Shown here piece by piece: positions 43,141 to 51,674 of a DNA stretch of 64,000 bases (its first letter is position 1; every line of letters starts with the position of its first letter). A model generated the notes under the pieces. That model saw nothing but the letters and a program-made list of their open reading frames with translations, was not told the DNA's origin and did no database searches. This DNA is from Serratia rhizosphaerae (GTDB taxonomy: Bacteria; Pseudomonadota; Gammaproteobacteria; Enterobacterales; Enterobacteriaceae). The stretch lies in the NCBI RefSeq assembly GCF_009817885.1, contig NZ_CP041764.1:3968001-4032000 (forward strand). The letters run 5' to 3'. The position numbers were made by a program, and so were the translations under genes.

Positions 43141-43448
43141 TGAAGATAATCCGAGAAGCAATGGCCGGCACGCTGGAATCCAGCGATGTGATGGTGCGCA
43201 TCGCGCCCTGCGACGGCCCGCAGCATGACCTGCTGATTGCCAGCAGCGTGGAAAAACAGTTCGGCGCGGCGATCCGCAGCACGCTGCTGCAGGTGCTGAA
43301 CCAGTACGGCGTCGAGCCGGTACAGGTGATGGTCGACGACAAAGGCGCGCTGGACTGCGTGCTGCGCGCCCGGCTGGAAACCGCGCTGATGCGCGCCAGC
43401 GACGACGGCCAACTGCCCTGGGAGGTGAGCGATGAAAACGCTGAATAA
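43140..43448 (+). CDS. citD: Citrate lyase acyl carrier protein (gamma subunit)
   Basis: A 102-aa acyl carrier subunit. Ser14 in G-T-L-E-S-S-D-V is the site that carries 2'-(5''-triphosphoribosyl)-3'-dephospho-CoA, attached by CitX. S-S-V-E-K-Q-F-G and V-D-D-K-G-A-L-D-C are conserved. Two adjacent ATGs (43137, 43140) are possible; the second gives the family's M-K-I start. It overlaps citE by 17 nt. Confidence 0.94.
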   Translation: MKIIREAMAGTLESSDVMVRIAPCDGPQHDLLIASSVEKQFGAAIRSTLLQVLNQYGVEPVQVMVDDKGALDCVLRARLETALMRASDDGQLPWEVSDENAE

Positions 43449-44352
43449 ATCCCGCCCGCGCCGCAGCATGCTGTTTGTGCCGGGGGCCAACGCGGCAATG
43501 GTCAGCAACGCCTTTATCTATCAGGCCGACGCGCTGATGTTCGATCTGGAAGATTCGGTGATCCTGCGGGAAAAAGACGCGGCGCGCCGTCTGGTGTACC
43601 ACGCGCTGCAGCACCCGCTGTATCAGGAGGTGGAAACCATCGTGCGGGTCAACGCGCTGGATTCCGCCTACGGCCTGGCGGATCTGCAGGCGGTGGTGCG
43701 CGGCGGCGCCGACGTGGTGCGGCTGCCGAAAACCGACGGCGCGCAGGACGTGCTGGATATGGAGCGTGAAATCAGCGCCATCGAGCGCGCGTGCGGTCGT
43801 CCGCAGGGCAGCACCGGGCTGCTGGCGGCGATTGAGTCGGCGGCGGGCATCACCCACGCCGTTGCCATCGCTCAGGCGTCGCCGCGCCTGATCGGCATCG
43901 CGCTCGGCGCGGAAGATTACGTACGCAACCTGCGCACCGAACGTTCGCCGGAGGGGATTGAGCTGCTGTTCGCCCGCTGCTCTATTCTGCAGGCGGCCAG
44001 AGCGGCCGGCATTCAGGCGTTCGATACCGTCTATTCCGATGCCAACAACGAGGCCGGTTTCCTGCAGGAGGCGGCGCTGATCAAGCAGCTGGGCTTTGAC
44101 GGCAAGTCGCTGATCAATCCGCGGCAGATAGAGCTGCTGCACAACCTGTACGCGCCGAGCGCCAAAGAGGTGGCGCACGCCGAGCGGGTGGTGAACGCCG
44201 CCGAAGCGGCGGAGCGTGAAGGGCGCGGCGTGGTGTCGCTGAACGGCAAGATGGTCGACAGCCCGGTGATTGAGCGGGCGCGTCTGGTGCTGCAACGCGC
44301 GGCATTGTCCGGCATTCGTGAAGAAGCAACGCACAGCGGGGAGGCGCAATGA
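43432..44352 (+). CDS. citE: Citrate lyase beta subunit (citryl-ACP lyase)
   Basis: A 306-aa HpcH/HpaI-type TIM-barrel lyase cleaving citryl-ACP into oxaloacetate and acetyl-ACP with Mg2+. Seen: R-R-S-M-L-F-V-P-G-A-N at the start, F-D-L-E-D-S-V (metal-binding E), V-R-L-P-K-T, A-A-I-E-S-A-A-G (metal-binding E), G-A-E-D-Y-V and F-D-G-K-S-L-I-N-P. It overlaps citD by 17 nt and citF by 4 nt (ATGA), showing translational coupling. Confidence 0.95.
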   Translation: MKTLNKSRPRRSMLFVPGANAAMVSNAFIYQADALMFDLEDSVILREKDAARRLVYHALQHPLYQEVETIVRVNALDSAYGLADLQAVVRGGADVVRLPKTDGAQDVLDMEREISAIERACGRPQGSTGLLAAIESAAGITHAVAIAQASPRLIGIALGAEDYVRNLRTERSPEGIELLFARCSILQAARAAGIQAFDTVYSDANNEAGFLQEAALIKQLGFDGKSLINPRQIELLHNLYAPSAKEVAHAERVVNAAEAAEREGRGVVSLNGKMVDSPVIERARLVLQRAALSGIREEATHSGEAQ

Positions 44353-45854
44353 AACGTCAACAAGGTCCGATCGATCTGCAGCAGCTGGCCGGCCTGGCCG
44401 TCTATCAGGAGAGTTCAAAAGCCAATCAGCAGGCGGCCAAACCGCGCGACAGAAAGCGCTGCGACTCGCTACAGGAGGCGGTGCGCCGCAGCGGCCTGCA
44501 GGACGGCATGACCATTTCGTTCCACCACGCGTTTCGCGGCGGCGATCTGACGCTGAACCAGGTGATGGACACGCTGGCGGCGATGGGCTTTCGCAACCTG
44601 ACGCTGGCTTCCAGCTCGCTCAGCGAGTGCCATGCGCCGCTGGTGGAGCATATCCGCCACGGCGTGGTCAGCCGTATCTACACCTCCGGCCTGCGCGGCC
44701 CGCTGGCGGAAGAGATTTCTCGCGGCCTGCTGGCGCAGCCGGTGCAGATTCATTCCCACGGCGGGCGGGTCAACCTGATCGAGTCCGGCGAGCTGCATAT
44801 CGACGTCGCCTTTCTCGGCGTGCCGGCCTGCGATGAGTTCGGCAACGCCAACGGCTACAGCGGCGACGCCTGCTGCGGTTCGCTCGGCTACGCCAAAGTG
44901 GATGCGCAGCACGCCGATACCGTGGTGCTGCTGACCGAGGCGCTGGTGCCGTACCCGCATCATCCCGCCAGTCTGGCGCAGGATCGGGTCGATCTGATCG
45001 TACAGCTGGAGCGGGTCGGGGATGCCGACAAGATCGGCGCCGACGCCACCCGCATGACCTCCAACCCGCGCGAACTGCTGATCGCCCGCCGCGCCGCCGA
45101 GGTGATCGCCGCCTCCGGCTACTTCAGCGAGGGCTTTTCGCTGCAGACCGGCACCGGCGGCGCGTCGCTGGCGGTAACGCGTTTTCTGGAAGACAAGATG
45201 CGCGCCCGCGGCGTGCGCGCCGGTTTTGCGCTCGGCGGCATCACCTCCACCATGGTGGATCTGCACGAGAAGGGGCTGATCGGCAAACTGCTGGACGTGC
45301 AGAGCTTTGACCGCGCCGCGGCCGGCTCGCTGGCGCGCAACCCGCAGCATATCGAAATCAGCGCCAATCAGTACGCCAACCTGACCTCGAAAGGGGCGGC
45401 GGTGGATCGGCTTGACGTGGTGGTGCTGAGCGCGCTGGAAATTGACGCCGGGTTCAACGTCAACGTGCTGACCGGTTCCGACGGCGTGCTGCGCGGCGCT
45501 TCCGGCGGCCACTGCGACACCGCCGCCGCCGCGCGGTTGGCGATTATCGTCGCTCCGCTGGTGCGCGGGCGCATCCCGACGCTGGTGGATGAGGTGACCA
45601 CCTGCGTCACGCCGGGCTCCAGCATCGACATTCTGGTTACCGATCACGGCATTGCCGTCAACCCGGCGCGACCGGAACTGGCGCAGCGGCTGCGCGACGC
45701 CGGGCTGGCGGTGGTTGATATCGGCTGGCTGCGCCAGCGCGCTCTGACGCTGACCGGCGAACCGCAGCCGATCGCCTTCAGCGACAAGGTGGTGGCGGTA
45801 GTGCGCTACCGCGACGGTTCGGTGATTGACGTGGTGCGTCAGGTGGCGGAGTAG
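44349..45854 (+). CDS. citF: Citrate lyase alpha subunit (citrate:acetyl-ACP transferase)
   Basis: A 501-aa CoA-transferase-like subunit that exchanges citrate for acetate on the acyl carrier protein. Features are the N-terminal S-F-H-H-A-F-R-G-G-D segment, I-H-S-H-G-G-R-V-N-L-I-E-S-G-E, G-S-L-G-Y-A-K-V-D-A, Q-T-G-T-G-G-A-S-L-A-V-T and G-A-S-G-G-H-C-D-T-A. Length matches the E. coli and Klebsiella enzymes. Central gene of the operon. Confidence 0.95.
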   Translation: MKRQQGPIDLQQLAGLAVYQESSKANQQAAKPRDRKRCDSLQEAVRRSGLQDGMTISFHHAFRGGDLTLNQVMDTLAAMGFRNLTLASSSLSECHAPLVEHIRHGVVSRIYTSGLRGPLAEEISRGLLAQPVQIHSHGGRVNLIESGELHIDVAFLGVPACDEFGNANGYSGDACCGSLGYAKVDAQHADTVVLLTEALVPYPHHPASLAQDRVDLIVQLERVGDADKIGADATRMTSNPRELLIARRAAEVIAASGYFSEGFSLQTGTGGASLAVTRFLEDKMRARGVRAGFALGGITSTMVDLHEKGLIGKLLDVQSFDRAAAGSLARNPQHIEISANQYANLTSKGAAVDRLDVVVLSALEIDAGFNVNVLTGSDGVLRGASGGHCDTAAAARLAIIVAPLVRGRIPTLVDEVTTCVTPGSSIDILVTDHGIAVNPARPELAQRLRDAGLAVVDIGWLRQRALTLTGEPQPIAFSDKVVAVVRYRDGSVIDVVRQVAE

Positions 45855-45857
45855 CGT

Positions 45858-46406
45858 ATGACAATTCTCGCCCCCGAACAGGCCGCCAACCGCGCCGTCG
45901 GCCTGACGGAACTGCTCGCCGCCCGAGAGCGGCGGCGCGACCGTCAGCAGGCCTGGCTGACGCGCCATCCGGCGACGCTGGTGGTGCTGACGCCGCTGGC
46001 GCCGGGCGCGCTGAAAGACAGCCCGCTGACGCGGCGCATCTTCAACCTCGGCTGGCAGGCGCTGCGCGCCGAGCAACGGCGGCAGGGGTGGCGCTGCCTG
46101 CGCGCCGAGGCGCAGGGGCTGCCCAGCGGCGGCGAAGGCTTTTTGTCGCTGCAGGCGGCGGCACGGCAGGTGAAACAGTGCTGCATCCGGCTGGAGGATA
46201 TGCATCCCGCCGGGCGGCTGTGGGATATCGACGTGCTGGATGCGCAGGGGCGCATTCTGTCGCGCGACGATGGCGGGCTGCCTGCCCGGCGCTGTCTGCT
46301 GTGCGATCGGCCGGCGCGCGTCTGTGCGCGGCAGCGCCGCCACGACGTTGAACGGCTGCTGGCCGCCATGGAGGAGACGCTTAATGCTGCACTCGCTGCC
46401 CGCTAG
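45858..46406 (+). CDS. citX: Holo-citrate lyase synthase (prosthetic group transferase)
   Basis: A 182-aa enzyme transferring the triphosphoribosyl-dephospho-CoA precursor to apo-CitD. Conserved elements are L-L-A-A-R-E-R-R-R-D-R-Q, the D-I-D-V-L-D region (metal-binding acidic residues near 120) and the cysteine-containing R-R-C-L-L-C-D-R-P-A-R-V-C-A. It begins 3 nt after citF and overlaps citG by 23 nt. Confidence 0.93.
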   Translation: MTILAPEQAANRAVGLTELLAARERRRDRQQAWLTRHPATLVVLTPLAPGALKDSPLTRRIFNLGWQALRAEQRRQGWRCLRAEAQGLPSGGEGFLSLQAAARQVKQCCIRLEDMHPAGRLWDIDVLDAQGRILSRDDGGLPARRCLLCDRPARVCARQRRHDVERLLAAMEETLNAALAAR

Positions 46407-47274
46407 TTCCGCCAGTCCGTCGCCGCTGTCTGCGGCTGAACGGCGCTTTGCCCTGTATGCCTATCGCGCCTTGCTGACCGAGGTCAACCTGACGCCGAAG
46501 CCCGGACTGGTCGACCGCGACAACAACGGCGCGCATCAGGATATGCATATCGGCCATTTCTATCGCAGCGCGCGCGCCATCGGCGTCTGGCTGCCGCGCT
46601 TTATCCGTCAGGGGCGGCAGGACGCGGCGCTGCCGGCCGATCGCGTGTTGGCGCGGCTGCGGCCGCTCGGCCTGGCCTGCGAAAACCATATGTTCCGCGC
46701 CACCGGCGGCGTCAACACCCACAAGGGCAGCGTGTTTGCGCTCGGGCTGCTGTGCTGCGCATTCGGTCGTCTGCCGTCGCCGACGCCCGCTGCGCTGTGC
46801 GCGGAGGTGGCGGCTATCTGCCAGGGGGTGACGGCGCGTGAGCTGCAGCGCAACAACGCCGGGCAGAGCGCCGGCCAGCGGCTGTACCGCCGGTTTGGCC
46901 TGAGCGGCGCGCGCGGCGAGGCCGAAGCCGGCTTCCCGCTGGTGCTGCACGGCGCATTACCGCGCTATCTGCGGCGGCTGCGGCAGGGCGATAACGCGCA
47001 GAGCGCGCTGCAGGACTGCCTGCTGTGGCTGATGGCGCACAACGGCGATACCAATGTCGCCGCGCGCGGCGGCATGGCCGGGCTGCGCTGGCTGCAGCAG
47101 CGCGCGGCGCAGTTGCTGGCACAGGGCGGCGCCGGCGGCAGAGACGGTATCGCGCGGCTGCGCCAGTTTGACGCCGAGTGCACGGCCCGTCATCTCAGCC
47201 CCGGCGGCAGCGCCGACCTGCTGATAGTCACCTGGCTGCTGGCGCAGATATCGCCACCGGCCTTACAGGAATAA
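46384..47274 (+). CDS. citG: Triphosphoribosyl-dephospho-CoA synthase
   Basis: A 296-aa enzyme making the citrate lyase prosthetic group precursor from ATP and dephospho-CoA. It shows L-T-E-V-N-L-T-P-K-P-G-L-V-D-R, G-A-H-Q-D-M, A-T-G-G-V-N-T-H-K-G-S-V-F-A-L-G and N-G-D-T-N-V-A-A-R-G-G. The ATG at 46384, inside the end of citX, gives the family length (E. coli about 292 aa); an earlier in-frame start would lie deep inside citX and is rejected. Confidence 0.93.
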   Translation: MLHSLPASSASPSPLSAAERRFALYAYRALLTEVNLTPKPGLVDRDNNGAHQDMHIGHFYRSARAIGVWLPRFIRQGRQDAALPADRVLARLRPLGLACENHMFRATGGVNTHKGSVFALGLLCCAFGRLPSPTPAALCAEVAAICQGVTARELQRNNAGQSAGQRLYRRFGLSGARGEAEAGFPLVLHGALPRYLRRLRQGDNAQSALQDCLLWLMAHNGDTNVAARGGMAGLRWLQQRAAQLLAQGGAGGRDGIARLRQFDAECTARHLSPGGSADLLIVTWLLAQISPPALQE

Positions 47275-47299
47275 TAATGCTGCGTTCAGGAGAACCTCT

Positions 47300-48763
47300 A
47301 TGAGTCCGTTGAAACAAAAATTCGCCAAGGCGCTGGCGCCGCTGGTGGTGCTGGCGATCCTGCTGCTGATACCGGCGCCTGCCGGTATGCCGCCGCAGGC
47401 GTGGCGCTATTTCGCCATTTTTGTCGCCATGATTATCGGCATGATCCTGGAGCCGATCCCGGCGACCGCCATCAGCTTTATTGCGGTAACGGTGGGCGTG
47501 CTGGCCGCGCCCTGGGTGCTGTTCAGCCCGCAGGAACTGGCCGGGCCGGGCTTTAAGGCCGGCAAAGAGGCGCTGAAGTGGGGGCTGGCCGGCTTTTCCA
47601 GCACCACGGTGTGGCTGGTGTTCGGCGCATTCATCTTTGCGCTCGGTTACGAGGTCACGGGGCTGGGGCGGCGCATCGCGCTGTTTCTGGTGAAGTTTAT
47701 GGGCAAGCGGACGCTGACGCTCGGCTATGCGGTGGTGATTATCGATATCCTGCTGGCGCCGTTTACTCCGTCCAACACCGCGCGCACCGGCGGCACGGTG
47801 TTCCCGGTGGTGAAAAACCTGCCGCCGCTGTTTGACTCGTTCCCGAACGATCCGTCGTCGCGGCGCATCGGCGGCTACCTGATGTGGATGATGGTGGTCG
47901 GCACCAGCCTCAGCTCGTCGATGTTCGTCACCGGCGCGGCGCCGAACGTACTGGGGATTGAGTTTGTCAGCAAAATCGCCGGCGTGCATATCAGCTGGAT
48001 GCAGTGGTTTATGGCGTTTCTGCCGGTGGGGCTGGTGCTGCTGATTGTCGCGCCGCTGCTCTCCTATTACCTGTATAAACCGGGCGTCACCCACAGCAGC
48101 GAGGTGGCCGGTTGGGCCGACGGCGCGCTGGCGGAGATGGGCAAACTGAGCCGCCAGGAGTATACGCTGATCGGCCTGGTGCTGCTGAGCCTGTGCCTGT
48201 GGGTGTTCGGCGGGAAAGTGGTGAACGCCACGGCGGTGTGCCTGCTGGCGGTGTCGCTGATGCTGGCGCTGCACGTGGTGTCGTGGAAGGCGATCACCCA
48301 ATACTCCAGCGCCTGGAATACGCTGGTGAATCTGGCGACGCTGGTGGTGATGGCCAACGGCCTGACGCGCTCCGGCTTTATTGACTGGTTCGCCACCACC
48401 ATGAGCACCCACCTGAGCGACTTCTCGCCGACGATGACCGTGGTGGCGCTGGTGCTGGTGTTCTACTTTGCCCACTATCTGTTTGCCAGTCTGTCGGCCC
48501 ATACCGCCACCATGCTGCCGGTGATCCTGGCGGTGGGCAAAGGGCTGCCGGGCGTACCGATGGAGCAGTTGTCGATTCTGCTGGTGCTGTCGATCGGCCT
48601 GATGGGCGTGCTGACGCCGTACGCCACCGGGCCGGGGGTGATCATCTACGGCTGCGGCTATGTGAAGTCGAAAGACTACTGGCGGCTGGGGGCGATCCTC
48701 GGCGTGCTGTATATCGCCGCCTTGCTGCTGATCGGCTGGCCGCTCCTCAGCCTGTGGTATTAA
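47300..48763 (+). CDS. citT: Citrate:succinate antiporter CitT (DASS family)
   Basis: A 487-aa inner-membrane dicarboxylate/tricarboxylate carrier with about 12-14 helices. DASS signatures are visible: P-S-N-T-A-R-T-G-G-T (SNT motif, about residue 155) and the matching S-A-H-T-A-T-M-L-P-V repeat in the second half, plus T-P-Y-A-T-G-P-G-V-I-I. It exchanges external citrate for succinate, as in anaerobic E. coli citrate fermentation, so no sodium-pumping oxaloacetate decarboxylase is needed, and none is present. It starts 25 nt after citG with AGGAGAACC and ends the operon. Confidence 0.93.
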   Translation: MSPLKQKFAKALAPLVVLAILLLIPAPAGMPPQAWRYFAIFVAMIIGMILEPIPATAISFIAVTVGVLAAPWVLFSPQELAGPGFKAGKEALKWGLAGFSSTTVWLVFGAFIFALGYEVTGLGRRIALFLVKFMGKRTLTLGYAVVIIDILLAPFTPSNTARTGGTVFPVVKNLPPLFDSFPNDPSSRRIGGYLMWMMVVGTSLSSSMFVTGAAPNVLGIEFVSKIAGVHISWMQWFMAFLPVGLVLLIVAPLLSYYLYKPGVTHSSEVAGWADGALAEMGKLSRQEYTLIGLVLLSLCLWVFGGKVVNATAVCLLAVSLMLALHVVSWKAITQYSSAWNTLVNLATLVVMANGLTRSGFIDWFATTMSTHLSDFSPTMTVVALVLVFYFAHYLFASLSAHTATMLPVILAVGKGLPGVPMEQLSILLVLSIGLMGVLTPYATGPGVIIYGCGYVKSKDYWRLGAILGVLYIAALLLIGWPLLSLWY

Positions 48764-48772
48764 GCGTGATGT

Positions 48773-48796
48773 CGGCGGCCCGTTAGCGGGCCGCCG
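48773..48796 (+). terminator. Terminator-like hairpin after citT
   Basis: CGGCGGCCCG/CGGGCCGCCG, 10-bp stem with a 4-nt loop, 9 nt after the citT stop; no T tract. Confidence 0.55.
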
Positions 48797-48811
48797 CTGC
48801 ATTGCGCCGCA

Positions 48812-48827
48812 CGTGACCCTCCTCACA
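48812..48827. promoter_or_regulatory. CRP-like site upstream of agp
   Basis: CGTGA-N6-TCACA, 9 of 10 core positions of the CRP consensus, about 80 bp before the agp start. E. coli agp is also catabolite-controlled as far as I recall. Confidence 0.5.
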
Positions 48828-48904
48828 CCTTTTCTTGCCGAACCCCGCCATGATGTCGGTTCAGGCTAACTGATTAAAAATACACACAACAGGGACTCTT
48901 CGTG

Positions 48905-50134
48905 ATGAAAAAAAACAAGATATTGCTCTGTCTGCCGCTGCTATTTTCCGCCTCGGCGCTGGCGGAAACCGCCGACTATCAGCTGGAGCAGGTGCTGGTG
49001 ATGAGCCGTCATAATCTGCGCGCGCCGCTGGCCGATAACGGCAGCGTGCTGGCCAACTCAACGCCGCAGACCTGGCCGCAGTGGGAGACGCCGGGCGGCG
49101 AGCTGACCACCAAGGGCGGGGTGCTGGAAGTGTATATGGGGCACTATTTCAACGCCTGGCTGAAGCAGGCCGGCCTGCTGCCGCAGCAGGGCTGCCCGAC
49201 GCCGGGCAGCGTCTACGTGTACGCCAACAGTCTGCAGCGTACGGTGGCCACCGCGCAGTTCTTTACCAACGGCGCGTTCCCGGGCTGCGACGTGGCGGTG
49301 CATCATCAGAATAAAATGGGGGCCATGGACCCGACCTTTAACCCGATCATTACCGACAACAGCGAGCAGTTTAACCAGCAGGCGCTGAAGGCGATGAATG
49401 ACAAACTGCACTCGCTGCAGCTGGATGCCGCCTACCGGCAGCTGGCGAAAATCACCGACTATGCCGATTCCGACGCCTGTAAAACCGACAAGCAGTGCGA
49501 CCTGACCGCAGAAACCAGCACCATGAGCGCGGTGCCGGGCAAGGAGCCGGGGGTTGCCGGTCCGCTGCGAGTGGGCAACTCGCTGGTGGATGCCTTCTTG
49601 CTGCAGTATTACGAAGGTTTTCCGATGGAGCAGGTGGCGTGGGGCAAGGTGAATAAACCGGAGCAGTGGCGGCAACTGATGCAACTGCGTGAAGGCTATC
49701 AGGATTCGTTGTTCACTTCGACCGTGGTGGCGCAGAACGTCGCCAAACCGCTGCTGAGTTACATCAACTCGGCGCTGATCGGCAAGGAGAAGGGCGACGC
49801 GCCCAGACTGACGGTGCTGGTGGGGCATGACTCCAACATCGCCTCGCTGCTGTCGGCGATGCGCTTCAAGCCTTATCAGCTGCCGCAGCAGTATGAAAGT
49901 ACGCCGATCGGCGGCAAGCTGGTGTTCCAGCGCTGGCACGATAAGCAACACGACCGCGACCTGCTGAAGATTGAGTACGTCTATCAGTCCACGGAGCAGC
50001 TGCGCAACGCCGACAAGCTGACGCTGCAGCATCCGCCGCAGCGGGTGACAATGGCGCTGGAAGGCTGCCCGACCGATAAAGACGGCTTCTGCAGCTGGAG
50101 CGACTTTGAAAAAGCGATGAAAACAATGCTGTAA
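48905..50134 (+). CDS. agp: Periplasmic glucose-1-phosphatase
   Basis: A 409-aa histidine acid phosphatase. Signal peptide ends S-A-S-A-L-A; the catalytic R-H-N-L-R-A-P (family R-H-G-x-R-x-P with N for G, as in Agp) is at about residue 37, and the proton-donor H-D-S-N (H-D of H-D-x-N) near residue 308. Cysteines are spaced for periplasmic disulfides. Adjacent GTG and ATG codons (48902, 48905) follow AGGGA; ATG is preferred. The enzyme releases glucose and phosphate from glucose 1-phosphate and has weak phytase activity. Confidence 0.93.
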   Translation: MKKNKILLCLPLLFSASALAETADYQLEQVLVMSRHNLRAPLADNGSVLANSTPQTWPQWETPGGELTTKGGVLEVYMGHYFNAWLKQAGLLPQQGCPTPGSVYVYANSLQRTVATAQFFTNGAFPGCDVAVHHQNKMGAMDPTFNPIITDNSEQFNQQALKAMNDKLHSLQLDAAYRQLAKITDYADSDACKTDKQCDLTAETSTMSAVPGKEPGVAGPLRVGNSLVDAFLLQYYEGFPMEQVAWGKVNKPEQWRQLMQLREGYQDSLFTSTVVAQNVAKPLLSYINSALIGKEKGDAPRLTVLVGHDSNIASLLSAMRFKPYQLPQQYESTPIGGKLVFQRWHDKQHDRDLLKIEYVYQSTEQLRNADKLTLQHPPQRVTMALEGCPTDKDGFCSWSDFEKAMKTML

Positions 50135-50230
50135 CGGCCATCGCCCCTTTCTCCGGTGAGAGAGGGGCTGTACGCCAGCCCGTCACTCGAATTACACTGC
50201 TCCCCGTCGATCCTAAACTGCGGAACCGCC

Positions 50231-50926
50231 GTGCTCACTACGTTTCTTACCGATATCTGCTGGCTGCCGGTCAGCGACTTTCCCGGCCGGGTTATCCGCG
50301 GCCGTTTCAGCCTGACGGCCTACCATGACGCACTGTGGCAACAGGCTGCGCTGCCGTTCCCCGACCATCTGTCCGCGGCGGTGGCGAAGCGCCGCGCGGA
50401 GTATCTGGCCGGGCGTCTGCTGGCGCGCCAGGCGCTGGAGGCGTTGGGGCATCCGCAACGGGTGGTGGAGCGCGGCGCCGATCGCGCGCCGGTCTGGCCT
50501 GACGGTATCGTCGGCGCGCTGAGCCACAACGCGGATACCGCGCTGTGCGCCGTCGCGCCGGCGGCCGATAGCGGCGGCGTCGGGCTGGATGTGGAAACGC
50601 AGATGCCGATGCAGCGCGCCGAGCAACTGTGGAGCGGGATCGTCAATCCGGCAGAGCAGGCGTGGCTGCGGCAACAACCGCTGCCGTTCAACCTGTCGCT
50701 GACGCTGACGTTCTCCGCCAAAGAGAGCTTGTTCAAGGCGCTTTATCCGCAGGTGCAGCGCTACTTTGATTTTCTTGATGCGCAGATCGTCGCATTGGAT
50801 CCGCAGGCGCAGACCTTTACGCTGGCGCTGCTGCAGGATTTAACGCCGCAGTGCCCGGCCGGGCGGCGTTTTGGCGGACGCTTTACGCTTGATGGTGACA
50901 ATGTAACAACACTTATTTTCTTTTAA
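50231..50926 (+). CDS. 4'-phosphopantetheinyl transferase, EntD/PswP type
   Basis: A 231-aa enzyme that activates carrier proteins of nonribosomal peptide or polyketide synthases by adding phosphopantetheine. Diagnostic motifs: V-G-L-D-V-E (G-x-D-x-E, about residue 118) and F-S-A-K-E-S-L-F-K-A (K-E-x-x-F-K, about residue 160), plus the EntD-specific R-R-A-E-Y-L-A-G-R near residue 57. GTG 50231 is the likely start; upstream codons in frame are not family-like. In S. marcescens the enzyme of this type, PswP, serves serrawettin and prodigiosin synthesis. It is not next to a siderophore cluster, so its partner synthase is elsewhere. Confidence 0.88.
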   Translation: MLTTFLTDICWLPVSDFPGRVIRGRFSLTAYHDALWQQAALPFPDHLSAAVAKRRAEYLAGRLLARQALEALGHPQRVVERGADRAPVWPDGIVGALSHNADTALCAVAPAADSGGVGLDVETQMPMQRAEQLWSGIVNPAEQAWLRQQPLPFNLSLTLTFSAKESLFKALYPQVQRYFDFLDAQIVALDPQAQTFTLALLQDLTPQCPAGRRFGGRFTLDGDNVTTLIFF

Positions 50927-51026
50927 ATCAATCAACTAAATGCATTCCGACGCCGGCTGCGGCGGCGCTGGACAAGCGTATTTTCGCCGCTACAATAAAT
51001 ACTGTTTAAATAAACAGGTGTTGGCG

Positions 51027-51674
51027 ATGACGATCGACCTTTTTGAAGACGCGCTGCCGGCGCCGTGGCGTGAGGAGATAGCGCCCGGCGCGGTGGTGCT
51101 GCACGGATTTGTCCGCGACCACGGCCCCGAGCTGCTGGCGGCAGTGCGCAGCGTGGTGGCGCAGGTGCCGTGGCGGCATCTGACCACGCCCGGGGGCTAT
51201 ACCATGTCGGTGGCGATGAGCTGGTGCGGCAACGGCTGGACCAGCGACAGCCGCGGCTACCGCTACGCCGAACGCGACGCGGGCAGCGGCCGCCGCTGGC
51301 CGGCGATCCCGCCCATTCTGCTGGCGCTGGCGGACGAGGCTGCGCTGCAGGCCGGCTTTGGCCACTTTACGCCGGATTCCTGCCTGATTAACCGTTACGA
51401 TCCCGGCAGCAAGCTGTCGCTGCATCAGGATAAAGACGAGCGCGACTTCGGCGCGCCGATCGTATCGGTGTCGCTCGGGCTGCCGGCGGTGTTTCAGTTC
51501 GGCGGCCTGCAGCGCAGCGACCGGGCGCGACGCATTCCGCTGGCGCACGGCGACGTGGTGGTATGGGGCGGCCCGTCGCGCCTGTGCTTCCACGGTATTT
51601 TACCGGTGAAGGAGGGCTATCACTCGCTGGTGGGATCGCACCGCATCAACATCACTTTGCGCAAGGCGCTGTAA
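51027..51674 (+). CDS. alkB: DNA oxidative demethylase AlkB
   Basis: A 215-aa Fe(II)/2-oxoglutarate dioxygenase repairing 1-methyladenine and 3-methylcytosine. Iron ligands H133 and D135 (H-Q-D) and H189 (C-F-H-G), and the 2-oxoglutarate arginine R206 (H-R-I-N-I-T-L-R, with R212) match E. coli AlkB in spacing; the substrate-recognition lid M-S-W-C-G-N-G-W is present. Start ATG 51027 gives the E. coli length (216 aa). It is not next to ada here. Its end overlaps the convergent LysR gene by 23 nt. Confidence 0.94.
   Translation: MTIDLFEDALPAPWREEIAPGAVVLHGFVRDHGPELLAAVRSVVAQVPWRHLTTPGGYTMSVAMSWCGNGWTSDSRGYRYAERDAGSGRRWPAIPPILLALADEAALQAGFGHFTPDSCLINRYDPGSKLSLHQDKDERDFGAPIVSVSLGLPAVFQFGGLQRSDRARRIPLAHGDVVVWGGPSRLCFHGILPVKEGYHSLVGSHRINITLRKAL

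Noticed and set aside
44469..48826. Very long antisense open frames across the citrate operon, and similar ones at 61073-62929 and 21588-22664
   Set aside because: They mirror well-identified genes on the other strand, have low-complexity Arg/His/Gln-rich products and no family features; they result from high GC at third codon positions.
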